This document shows positions 1 through 8,497 of a stretch of DNA of 64,000 bases, one piece after another. Under the pieces are notes generated by a model. That model searched no databases. It was given only the letters and a program-made list of their open reading frames with translations, and was not told where the DNA came from. A program made the translations under genes and the position numbers. Origin of the DNA: Antiquaquibacter soli (GTDB lineage: Bacteria; Actinomycetota; Actinomycetes; Actinomycetales; Microbacteriaceae); assembly GCF_030580675.1 (NCBI RefSeq), contig NZ_JAUQUB010000002.1, forward strand, positions 1 to 64,000. The letters run 5' to 3'. The stretch's first letter is position 1, and every line of letters begins with the position of its first letter.

Positions 1-266
1 GTCAGGCTCACCCCCGTGAGCTGCTGCACCGCCTTCTCCGGTGTCCGCGCGCCGGTGCGGGCGGCGAGGCCGCCCTGTCCGAGCTCCCGAGCCGACCGTC
101 GGGCGAGCTCACCCGAGATCGCCGCGACCACCGCATCCACCCGCCGCCGGGCCGCACCGGACTCGCGCTGCAACTGCAGCAGCGCCTCATCGGACACTGC
201 ACCGAGCCCGGAAACGTCGGGCAGCACCACCACACTCGTGGAGGTCTGAACGCCCGGTGTCTGCAT
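1..266 (-). CDS. DUF222 / HNH endonuclease family protein (5' part only)
   Basis: The reverse strand encodes an uninterrupted 88-residue N-terminus running off the left edge. It starts MQTPGVQTS and contains ALLQLQRESGAARRRVDAVV, then ELARRSARELG and TPEKAVQQLTG. This matches the start of actinobacterial DUF222 proteins (13E12 family), which normally carry an HNH nuclease domain at the C-terminus; that part lies outside the window. The ATG at 266 is chosen because a TAGACT -10 box ends 6 nt before it, predicting a leaderless mRNA; there is no well-spaced Shine-Dalgarno. An SOS-like palindrome lies 20 bp upstream. The family is abundant and its biological role is poorly known. Confidence 0.72.
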   Translation of the reverse strand, partial: MQTPGVQTSTSVVVLPDVSGLGAVSDEALLQLQRESGAARRRVDAVVAAISGELARRSARELGQGGLAARTGARTPEKAVQQLTGVSL

Positions 267-285
267 GCCTCAAGTCTATCATCCA

Positions 286-301
286 TCGAACACAGATTCG
301 A
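286..301 (-). promoter_or_regulatory. LexA (SOS) box-like palindrome at the DUF222 promoter
   Basis: Positions 286-301 read TCGAACACAGATTCGA on the plus strand. This differs at one position from the actinobacterial LexA consensus TCGAAC-N4-GTTCGA. On the minus strand it covers the -35 position of the promoter whose -10 (TAGACT) is at 273-278, so LexA binding would block transcription of the DUF222 gene. LexA control of 13E12 genes is known in mycobacteria. Confidence 0.5.
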
Positions 302-408
302 TACTTGTGGACAACTGCCAGAGACGAGGGCCAGACCGCAACCACGACATCGCTCGCCCGACCACCCCTAGGATCGAAGAGCACGACCACCGGGGGGATT
401 CACACGTC

Positions 409-2928
409 ATGCAGTATGTGCCACGACTGCCGGACTGGGTGACGCCGAGGCCGCGGCTCTACGGCGCCCTCGACACCGCGGCGGCGGGCGGACTCGTGCT
501 CGTGCACGGCGCGCACGGCTCGGGCAAGACGGTGGCCGTTGCCGAGTGGGCGCGGCAGCGCGCCGGAGCGGGAGCCTGGGTCACGCTCGACCCGAGTACC
601 CGGTCGCGGCGGGCGGTGTGGCGTCGCATCCTTCGCGCTCTGGAGCTGGATGACTCGTCCCGCTTGCTCGCCGAGTTCGAGTCGAGCGATCCGGGCGCGT
701 TCCGCGAGGCGATCGGCTGGGCGCTCTCGGAGGAGCCGCGCGTGATCGTCCTCGATGAGACCGACCACCTCGACGACCCCGAGTTCGCGGAGGATGTGCG
801 CTACCTCGTCGCGAGCAGCGCTGCGGGTTTCGTGCTCATCGGTCTTGCTCCCTTCTTCGCGAGGGATGCCCTGCCCCTGCTCGCGGCGGTCGAGCTGTCT
901 CCCGCCGAGCTCGCCCTTGACGAGCAGGAGACGGCGGCGGTCCTGGCCGCGGTCGGCGTGCCCGCTCCGCTCGCCCCGTACGTGCACGAGCGAGCGAGCG
1001 GCTGGGTTCAGGGCACTCTCGCCGTCGGCCGCGCACTCAGCGAGGGCACCGCGACTCGAGCGTTCCGCGACGTCGTCGACGACATCCTCGAGCGCGAGTC
1101 GTCGGGCGCGCTCGTGATTCTGCGCGGGCTCCCGGGCGATGTGCAGCGCGTCGCCCGGCTGGCGGCCGTGCTCGGCCCCGCCCCGGCGGAGGCGCTCGGA
1201 GCGCTCGCGCCCGCGGTCGACATCGACGGCGCTCTCGCGGAGCTCGTCTCGGCGGGACTCGGCATGTGGACGGAGACGGAGCGCGGCGGGCAGTTCCGCC
1301 TCGCGCCGCACCTCGCCTCCGTGCTCGAGCGCGGCGCGCCGGAAACCCGCGACTCCGAGGTCATCCGCGCGGCCGCCCGGCTCGCCGAGGAGTCCGGCCG
1401 GAGCGCCGACGCGGCACGTCTCCTGCGGTCCATCAGCGACTGGTCGGCGCTGCGGCAGCTCGCCCAGCGCAGCTTCCGCGAGGCGCTCGTCATGGACCAG
1501 CAGGACTGGCTCGCGGTGACCCGCACCCTCCCCGTCGTGGTGCTCCAGCGCGAGCCGGTGCTCGCGGTGCTCCACACCCTCCTCGTGAATGCGGATCCGC
1601 GCAGCGGCGCATCCCAGCTCCGGGCGACGGTCGCGCTCGCCCTCTCGCACATCGGCAACCGGCTCCAGTCGAGCCCCGATCCGGTCGACGCCGTCTGGAC
1701 GACCGTCTCGCTGCTCGGCGCCCAACGCGTGGGCGGCCGGTACGGCGCCGCGCTCAAGACGGCGACGACCCTCGACTCGCTCCTCCACTCGCTGACCGCG
1801 CGCGACCGCGAGGAGGTGGAGCCGCTGCTGCCGACCGCCCTCGTGCACATCGGCACGACGCGCCTCTACTCGGGCCACGTCGCGGAGTCGCGCGAGGACT
1901 TCCAGCTGTCGGTGCGGTCGCCGCTCGTGTCGGAGTGGGGCGTGCTGCACGCCGCGAGCGCGATCGCCCTCACGTTCGCCCTCGAGGGCGAGTTCGAGCA
2001 CGCGGCGGAGGCCGTCGCCACTGTGCGCGCGGCCCCGAAGCCGCGCTCGTGGCACGGTACCTACTCGGCGTCGGGTACGCACCTCGCGGAGGCCCTCCTC
2101 GCCGTGGAGCGCGGCGACGCCGACACCGCCGATGAGCGGCTCGACGCGATCGAGCGGCACTTCGAGACGATCGAGCACTGGCCCCTCATGCTGTGGTCGC
2201 GCGCCCAGTCGAGCATGCTGCGGGGGGTGACGGAGTCCGCCGAGTGGGAGCTCGCCGAGCGCATCCGCCGCCGAGCGCGTCGCGCGCCGACGAGCGAGTG
2301 GATGACCGCCCTCCTGCTCGCCCAGCGCGTCGACCTGCTCCTCGCCACCGGCCAGGATGCCCGAGCCCTGCGCCTCCTCGACTCGGCGCGCTCCTCCACC
2401 GCTCTGCCGGTGCGAGTGGCCCGCGCCCGCGTGCGCTTGTTCGCGGGCGAGCCGGACGCGGCCGCGGCCCAGGCGGCGCGCATCCTCGATCACGACGACC
2501 TGCCGGTGCGCTGGCGGCTGCACGCGCTCCTCGTGAGCGCGGTCGCGCACTCGAGGTTGGGCGTGGTGGAGAGCGCGGATGCCGCGTCCCGGGCCGCCGC
2601 CCTCCTTGTCGAGTCGCACGGGCTCCGGTCGCCCTTGACCGCGTTCCCCGCTGGCGACCTCGAGCCCCTCGGTCTCCTGCGCGCCGACCCGGCCGCCGAC
2701 CCCTCGGCGGACCCGTTCGCCGCGCGGCCGAGCCTCGACCGGCTGACCGCGGCCGAGTCGGCGGTGCTCGCCGCGCTCGCGACCCACTCGTCGGCGTCGA
2801 GCATCGCGTCGGAGCTCTACCTCTCCCCCAACACGGTGAAGGCGCACTTGCGGTCGATCTACCGCAAGCTCGGGGCGTCGAGTCGCGCGCAGGCCCTCGC
2901 CCGCGCGCGCACCGCCGGGCTGCTCTGA
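409..2928 (+). CDS. Large ATP-binding LuxR-type transcriptional regulator (LAL/MalT-like)
   Basis: An 839-residue protein in the MalT/LAL layout. An N-terminal STAND-type NTPase has Walker A GAHGSGKT (34-41) and Walker B RVIVLDE (111-117). A long alpha-helical middle, probably TPR-like, follows. The last ~65 residues are a LuxR helix-turn-helix containing LTAAESAVLAALA and SPNTVKAHLRSIYRKLGASS. Such proteins switch on target genes when ATP and an inducer bind. The ATG at 409 is preferred to an in-frame ATG at 265 because a GGGGGG run precedes it by about 11 nt, homology-like sequence begins only here, and a -10-like TAGGAT sits at 369-374. The target is unknown; the adjacent surface-protein gene, 236 bp downstream in the same direction, is a candidate. 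Confidence 0.85.
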   Translation: MQYVPRLPDWVTPRPRLYGALDTAAAGGLVLVHGAHGSGKTVAVAEWARQRAGAGAWVTLDPSTRSRRAVWRRILRALELDDSSRLLAEFESSDPGAFREAIGWALSEEPRVIVLDETDHLDDPEFAEDVRYLVASSAAGFVLIGLAPFFARDALPLLAAVELSPAELALDEQETAAVLAAVGVPAPLAPYVHERASGWVQGTLAVGRALSEGTATRAFRDVVDDILERESSGALVILRGLPGDVQRVARLAAVLGPAPAEALGALAPAVDIDGALAELVSAGLGMWTETERGGQFRLAPHLASVLERGAPETRDSEVIRAAARLAEESGRSADAARLLRSISDWSALRQLAQRSFREALVMDQQDWLAVTRTLPVVVLQREPVLAVLHTLLVNADPRSGASQLRATVALALSHIGNRLQSSPDPVDAVWTTVSLLGAQRVGGRYGAALKTATTLDSLLHSLTARDREEVEPLLPTALVHIGTTRLYSGHVAESREDFQLSVRSPLVSEWGVLHAASAIALTFALEGEFEHAAEAVATVRAAPKPRSWHGTYSASGTHLAEALLAVERGDADTADERLDAIERHFETIEHWPLMLWSRAQSSMLRGVTESAEWELAERIRRRARRAPTSEWMTALLLAQRVDLLLATGQDARALRLLDSARSSTALPVRVARARVRLFAGEPDAAAAQAARILDHDDLPVRWRLHALLVSAVAHSRLGVVESADAASRAAALLVESHGLRSPLTAFPAGDLEPLGLLRADPAADPSADPFAARPSLDRLTAAESAVLAALATHSSASSIASELYLSPNTVKAHLRSIYRKLGASSRAQALARARTAGLL

Positions 2929-2996
2929 TCGCGCCTCCTCGCGGGTGTTAAGGCGGGGGTTAAGTTTCGACCCGAGCCCTCGCCGCTCCGAGAGGG

Positions 2997-3111
2997 TGGT
3001 GCAGTCGGACGCCTCTGCACCAGCGCGCTCCGCGCTCCCTCGGGTGGAGTGCGGCAGTGCAGCAGCGGGCTCCGGTGCGCGATCGGCGGGCCTGCGGTGG
3101 CCCCCGATCGC
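2997..3111 (+). terminator. Two hairpins between the regulator and the surface-protein gene
   Basis: First hairpin: TGGTGCAG (2997-3004) pairs with CTGCACCA (3015-3022). Second: 3079-3092 pairs with 3099-3111 (GCGATCGG against CCGATCGC, plus a GGGCC/GGCCC inner stem with one bulge). Neither has a T-tract. They could end the regulator transcript or structure the leader of the next gene. Confidence 0.4.
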
Positions 3112-3164
3112 GGCGGGGATGAGTGCGACCTCACGTCGCGCGCTGCAGGGGATTGGACTCACAC

Positions 3165-6100
3165 ATGAACAGCTCGCTTCGGGCATCCAGCACCGGTCGG
3201 ACTCCGAGGCGGGGCAGCCGGCTCGCCGGGGCGGGGCGGCGCGCGCTCGCCCTCGTCGGCACGGTCGCGGTGCTGCTCTCCGGTTTCGTCGGCGGACTGC
3301 CGGCGGCGACGGCCGCGGGCTCGGGCGTGCTCACGGTGGGCATCACTCCTGTCGACTACGCGACCGGCGACCCGCAGTCGACGGCGGGCACCGGCCAGCA
3401 CGGCGACCGCGTCGCCTACCGCGTGACGTTCACGTGCGCCGTCGCGGCGTGCGAGAACACGACGGTGCAGCTCGCTCCCTCGCAGCCGGACCCGAACGGC
3501 CTCGCCGCGCAGAACCCGTTCGCGGCGGCTCGCGAGACGCTCCTCAAGTACGAGACCTGGACCCCGCCGACGACGGGTGGCACGATCTCGGGCACGGATG
3601 CCACGGGCAAGCTCGTGAGCCTCGGCACGCTCGCCCCGGGTTCCGGCGGCACCTTCCTCGTCGTCTACAACTGGACGGACACCGGCACCGCGAACGTCAT
3701 CTGGGCGGCGCAGTACTACCCGGACGGCTTCGACATCGCGAACTCCGCGACGATCTCCTCGCCGACCGCCGTCGAGGACCGAGTGGCGACGGCGCCGACC
3801 GTCGAGTGGCAGAACACCCTGCCGAGCCCGGCGATCGCCACGAACCTCACCAATGGCGCGAGCGTCGGCCCGAACGTCAACGTCACGTACCAGATCGGCA
3901 TGGGATCCGGTGCCCTCATCCCCGCGGGCAGCGGCCGCATCGCGGGCTTCGCGCGCCTCCAGGCGGCGGGCGGCTGGTACGTCTCCGAGAAGCTCCCCGC
4001 CGAGGCGGTCTTCGTGTCGGCGAGCGACGGCGGCTTCTACGACGCAGCGACCCACTCGATCATCTGGAACCGCGGCTACGACGCGACCGGCACCTACACG
4101 GGCCCGGTCGCCGACGCCGGCGGCGGTTTCGGCTCCGCCTCGTTCGCGCAGTGGTCGCAGCAGCGCGGCTACAACCACCGCACGGTGGTGGTCTCGTTCC
4201 CCGCGGCCAACTTCGCCGAGGCCGACGAGACCGGCTGCAACTTCGAGAAGTCGGTGACGTTCTCGGAGAGCGTCGACGTGACCTACCTCGACTCCGCCGC
4301 GACCGAGAAGTCCGCGACGAACAGCAAGTCGATCGTCGTCGCGTGCTGGGACCCCTTCGGCCGTGGTGGCGCCGCCAAGGACACCACCAACGACGGCGGC
4401 AACGCGAGCAACCGCGGCGTGTACGTCCCGCCGTCGGTCACCGGGATGACGTGCCCCTCGAGCGGCACGGACGACTGGGGCCGCGCCTGCACTCCCGGCC
4501 AGCCGCTCGCCGCGTTCTCGCCCAACGTCAAGTACTGGGAGGTCTACGGCTACAACCGCGGCAACGTGCCCGGCGTCGTGACGATCGTCGACAGCGACCT
4601 GGACAAGCCCGGGATGCCCGTCAACAGCATCCAGATGTCGCCGAGCGCGACGGTCGACTACCAGTACCAGTGCGGCACGTCCGCCCCCGTCTCGGCGACC
4701 TTCACCGGCGCGACGGTGACGCTCACCACGACCCAGCAGGCCAACGGCTGCCGCATCATCTCGGCCGAGGTGACGAGCGGCACCCTGGCGGCTGGCAACA
4801 TCCGTCCCACGGACAATGGCACCGGAACGCCGCAGCGCGTGCGCTTCGTGTACGCCGTGGCGCCGGGGACTGCGGTCACCGGAGTCTCCGTCACCAACAC
4901 GGCGAACGTGACGGTCAGCTACCCGGCCTATCCCGAGCTCGACGACGTGGTCGTCGCGCCGGTCTCCCGCACGGCGACCCTCGTGGCGCAGCCCAAGGTG
5001 ACGACCGTGCCCGCGATCGCGGCATCCATCCCCGCGAGCCCCGCGGTACAGGGCGGCGGCCAGGCGGTCCCCGGCAGCTCGGTCACGTTCAGCGTCGGCG
5101 GCGCGACCAACAACATCCCGCTCGACTCGGCGTTCGTGCCGCAGTACGTCTTCATCGCGCCCGTCGGGTGGAGCGTCGTCGAGGGCAGCGCGGCATTCAG
5201 TGGCACCGTGCCCGCCGGCGCGATCGTCAGCTACCGCACGGTGACGATCGGCGGCGTGGACCGTCAGGCGGTCGTGGCCACGTGGCCCGCGGGCACCGAC
5301 TTCGGCCGCAATGTCGTCCTCCCGGCGATGACCGTCGTCGCGAAGCCCACGTTCGCCGTCGCGGCGGGCACGTCGAGCGTCTTCGACTCGTGGCTCGGCG
5401 ACTCGGCGCACTCGTGGGACAACACCCAGGCGACCCGCACGGGGGCCATCCAGGACACCGCCGACGTCGACGGCGACGGCACCACGACCGAGTGGTTCTC
5501 CCGCACGACCGGCTCGGTCCTCGTCTCCTCGGCGGACGGCATGACGATCCTCAAGGAGATCTGCCTCCCCGACGAGTCGGAGGCGGACGGCTGCGACTGG
5601 ATCTCCGACCCGGGCAACGCCGTCCCGGTCTCGACGGTCGCCGACGACATCCGCTACCGCGTCACCGTGCAGAACACCGGCAACACGAACCTCACCGGCG
5701 TCGTGGGCTACGACATCCTGCCGTACGTCGGCGACACGGGAACGACCGACTCGTCGGCGGCGACCCCCCGCGGCTCGGAGTTCGAGCAGACCCTCATCTC
5801 GGTGAGCGACGTGAGCTCGAACGTAACGCTCGCGTACTCGGCATCCACCCAGCCCGCGCGCCCGCAGGTCTACTCGGGCGGCGGCACCACGAATGACTGG
5901 TCGGCTTCCGCCGCCGGCAAGAAGGCGATCCGGATGACCGTCTCGGGATCGCTCGCGCCCGGCGCGACCGCGACCTTCCAGTACCTCGCCGAGGTCGGAG
6001 CGGGTGCGACCGCCGACGCGGTCGCGTGCAACTCGGTCGCCGTGGCATCCACGCAGATCGGCGTCCTCGAGCCGCCCGCCGTGTGCGCCGTCGCGACCGA

Positions 6101-8375
6101 GGCCGACCTGACTGCGGATGGCCCGGCGACGGTCGCCGCCCAGCTCGGCCGTCCCGTCGTGCTGCCCTTCGAGTTCGCCCTCGCGGCGGGCTCGGCGACG
6201 GCGCCCGCCGAGGTGACGATCTCGATCCCCGTCGGTGTCGAGGTCCCCAGCCTCGACATCGACGGCTGGGACTGCTCGAGCACGAGCGCGGTTCCCGTCC
6301 AGGGCCCCGCCGACGTGATCTGCGCCCCGGATGCCGCGACTCTCGCCCTCGGCGCCCCGGCGCTCGGCCTGCCGCTCCCCGTCATCCTCAGCGAGGACGG
6401 CATCGAGGTGACCGCGCTCGTCGCCGGCCCGCTGCACGACCCGCAGTCGGGCAACAACTCGCACACGATCGCCATCCCGACGGCGGCCGCTGCGGCGAGC
6501 GGCGAGCTGGCCGTGACGAAGTCCGATGGCATCCCCGCCCTCGTCGTCGGCCAGCTCGCCACCTACACGATCACCGTGGAGAACCCCCTCGAGCTCGAGG
6601 CGCTCACGGACGTCGAGGTCGTCGACGAGCTGCCCGCAGGGCTCGAGTTCGTGTCGGCGACCGCCGGCGGCGTGCTCTCCGACGGAGCGGTGGAGTGGGT
6701 CATCCCGACGATCGCCGCGGGCGGCAGCGCCTCGGTCAGCGTGACGGTCCGCCTCGGCGCGACCGAGCTCGACGAGATCACCAACACTGCGACCGCCTCC
6801 GCGGCCGACCCCGCGTTCGAGGAGGAGACCTTCTCCGGCGAGGCGAGCGACACCGACCTCATCGACCGCATCGCGATCGAGAAGTCGGCGGTCGTGGCGT
6901 CGAGCCCCGACTCCGAGCCGCGCCCGGGTGACGTCGTGACGTACACGTTCGTCGTGTCCAACGAGGGCGGCGGCGAGCTCACGGGGGTCGAGATCTCCGA
7001 CCTGCTGCCCGGGCTCTCGGGCATCACGGTGCAGTCGTGGCCCGGGGACGTCGGGGTGCTGCCGGCGGGAGCATCCATCACCGCGACCGCGACGTACGTG
7101 CTCACCGTGGCCGACACCGACCGCGGCACCCTCGACAACACGGCGACAGCGACCGCCGCGTCGTCGGGCGGATCGAGCGTGACCGACGAGTCGAGCGTCG
7201 AGCTGCTGTTCGCCGCGGAGCCGTCGCTCACGATCGTGAAGTCCGCCTCGCCGGGCACCCTCGTCGCCGGCCAGGAGGTGACCTACAGCTTCGTGGTCAC
7301 CAACACCGGCAACGTGACCGTGAACGACGTGGTCATCACGGAGACCGAGTTCACCGGTACCGGCGAGCTGTCGCCGCTGACCTGCGCGAGCGACCCTGCG
7401 GTCCTCGTGCCCGACGCCCAGCTCATCTGCCAGGCGACCTACGTGATCACCCAGGACGACGTGGATGCCGCGAGCCTGTCGAACACCGCGACCGCCTCGG
7501 CCATCACGCCCCTCGGCCCCGTGCCCGCGGACCCCTCGGACGTGCAGCTGCCGTTCGACCAGGCGCCCGGAGTGAGCCTCGTCAAGTCGGCGAACGTGGA
7601 GACGTTCGACGCGGTCGGCGACCTCATCGACTACCGCTTCCGCGTGACGAACACCGGCAACGTGTCGATCGACGCCGTCGCGATCGCGGAGGACTCCTTC
7701 TCGGGAGCGGGCACTGCGCCCGAGGTGACCTGCCCCGCGGGAGCGCTGCTGCCCGGCCAGTTCGTGGACTGCACGGCGTTGTCGTACGCGGTCGTGCAGG
7801 CCGACCTGGATGCGGGTTCCGTGTCGAACTCGGCAACCGCGACGGCCACCGCCCCCGGTGACGAGTCGCTCGAGTCCGACCCGTCGAGCGTGACCGTCGA
7901 CTTCGACGGCGTCGAGGGGCTCCTGCTCGAGAAGACCGGCACGCCCGTGGACGCGAACGGCGACGGCATCATCACCGCCGGCGACCGCATCCTCTGGTCG
8001 TTCACCGCGACGAACACGGGCGTCACCACACTCGTGGACCTCGAGGTGCTCGACCCGACGGCGGGCGAGGTGACGTGCGAGGCGACGACCCTGGCCCCCG
8101 GCGAGTCGGTGGACTGCGCGGCGGCCGAGCACGTGATCACGAGCACCGAGGCCGCGTCGGGTCGAGTGAGCAACACGGCGATGGCGACCGCGACCGGGGC
8201 CGGTGGCGTCGTCGTGGCGAGTGAGGCCGCGACCGCCGTGGTGGCGGCGAAGCCTCAGCCGCTCGCCTTCACCGGGTTCGACCTCGCGCCGTCGCTCCTC
8301 GCGGCCGCTGCGGCCCTCGGCCTCATGGCGCTCGGCTTCGTGGCACTGCGCCGCCGCCGCACGCAGCAGGAGTAG
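3165..8375 (+). CDS. Giant DUF11-repeat cell-surface protein with LAFTG sorting signal
   Basis: A 1736-residue exported protein. A twin-Arg-rich signal region (1-51) ends in a hydrophobic stretch and AATAA. The middle carries repeated DUF11-type Ig-like modules, recognisable by recurring phrases such as VVTNTGNVTVNDVVITE, RVTNTGNVSIDAVAIAE and FTATNTGVTTLVDLEVLD, each ending in SNTATA-like strands. The C-terminus has LAFTG (1700-1704), a hydrophobic helix and RRRR, a class E sortase (LAxTG) wall-anchoring signal. The ATG at 3165 is preferred over 3123 because GGGGATTGG precedes it and the signal peptide then has a normal length. Its role is probably a wall-anchored adhesin or scaffold (inference). 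A strong terminator follows. Confidence 0.85.
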   Translation: MNSSLRASSTGRTPRRGSRLAGAGRRALALVGTVAVLLSGFVGGLPAATAAGSGVLTVGITPVDYATGDPQSTAGTGQHGDRVAYRVTFTCAVAACENTTVQLAPSQPDPNGLAAQNPFAAARETLLKYETWTPPTTGGTISGTDATGKLVSLGTLAPGSGGTFLVVYNWTDTGTANVIWAAQYYPDGFDIANSATISSPTAVEDRVATAPTVEWQNTLPSPAIATNLTNGASVGPNVNVTYQIGMGSGALIPAGSGRIAGFARLQAAGGWYVSEKLPAEAVFVSASDGGFYDAATHSIIWNRGYDATGTYTGPVADAGGGFGSASFAQWSQQRGYNHRTVVVSFPAANFAEADETGCNFEKSVTFSESVDVTYLDSAATEKSATNSKSIVVACWDPFGRGGAAKDTTNDGGNASNRGVYVPPSVTGMTCPSSGTDDWGRACTPGQPLAAFSPNVKYWEVYGYNRGNVPGVVTIVDSDLDKPGMPVNSIQMSPSATVDYQYQCGTSAPVSATFTGATVTLTTTQQANGCRIISAEVTSGTLAAGNIRPTDNGTGTPQRVRFVYAVAPGTAVTGVSVTNTANVTVSYPAYPELDDVVVAPVSRTATLVAQPKVTTVPAIAASIPASPAVQGGGQAVPGSSVTFSVGGATNNIPLDSAFVPQYVFIAPVGWSVVEGSAAFSGTVPAGAIVSYRTVTIGGVDRQAVVATWPAGTDFGRNVVLPAMTVVAKPTFAVAAGTSSVFDSWLGDSAHSWDNTQATRTGAIQDTADVDGDGTTTEWFSRTTGSVLVSSADGMTILKEICLPDESEADGCDWISDPGNAVPVSTVADDIRYRVTVQNTGNTNLTGVVGYDILPYVGDTGTTDSSAATPRGSEFEQTLISVSDVSSNVTLAYSASTQPARPQVYSGGGTTNDWSASAAGKKAIRMTVSGSLAPGATATFQYLAEVGAGATADAVACNSVAVASTQIGVLEPPAVCAVATEADLTADGPATVAAQLGRPVVLPFEFALAAGSATAPAEVTISIPVGVEVPSLDIDGWDCSSTSAVPVQGPADVICAPDAATLALGAPALGLPLPVILSEDGIEVTALVAGPLHDPQSGNNSHTIAIPTAAAAASGELAVTKSDGIPALVVGQLATYTITVENPLELEALTDVEVVDELPAGLEFVSATAGGVLSDGAVEWVIPTIAAGGSASVSVTVRLGATELDEITNTATASAADPAFEEETFSGEASDTDLIDRIAIEKSAVVASSPDSEPRPGDVVTYTFVVSNEGGGELTGVEISDLLPGLSGITVQSWPGDVGVLPAGASITATATYVLTVADTDRGTLDNTATATAASSGGSSVTDESSVELLFAAEPSLTIVKSASPGTLVAGQEVTYSFVVTNTGNVTVNDVVITETEFTGTGELSPLTCASDPAVLVPDAQLICQATYVITQDDVDAASLSNTATASAITPLGPVPADPSDVQLPFDQAPGVSLVKSANVETFDAVGDLIDYRFRVTNTGNVSIDAVAIAEDSFSGAGTAPEVTCPAGALLPGQFVDCTALSYAVVQADLDAGSVSNSATATATAPGDESLESDPSSVTVDFDGVEGLLLEKTGTPVDANGDGIITAGDRILWSFTATNTGVTTLVDLEVLDPTAGEVTCEATTLAPGESVDCAAAEHVITSTEAASGRVSNTAMATATGAGGVVVASEAATAVVAAKPQPLAFTGFDLAPSLLAAAAALGLMALGFVALRRRRTQQE

Positions 8376-8380
8376 CCCTC

Positions 8381-8414
8381 GGATGCCCGCCCGCCGAGGT
8401 GCGGGCGGGCATCC
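8381..8414 (+). terminator. Rho-independent-type terminator
   Basis: A perfect 14-bp stem, GGATGCCCGCCCGC (8381-8394) with its complement at 8401-8414, has a 6-nt loop and is followed by GTTTCTCCTTCTC. It ends the giant surface-protein transcript 5 bp after its stop codon. Confidence 0.8.
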
Positions 8415-8497
8415 GTTTCTCCTTCTCGCGTCATGTGCGCCGACAGGGAGGGTCTACTACTCGAGGGTGTCCGCGCACCCGACGGAACGGGGGACGG

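Noticed and set aside
2947-2964. GTTAAG direct repeat, 12 bp apart, as a PhoP-type box
   Set aside because: Only two short units, spacing not the usual 11 bp, and no phosphate gene nearby; not enough to call.
3159-8132. Very long open frame on the strand opposite the giant surface protein
   Set aside because: It is an Arg/Gly-rich mirror of a high-GC gene with no recognisable domain, while the plus strand has a signal peptide, DUF11 repeats and a sorting signal. The same holds for long frames opposite 265-2928, 37738-41286 and 41180-43513.
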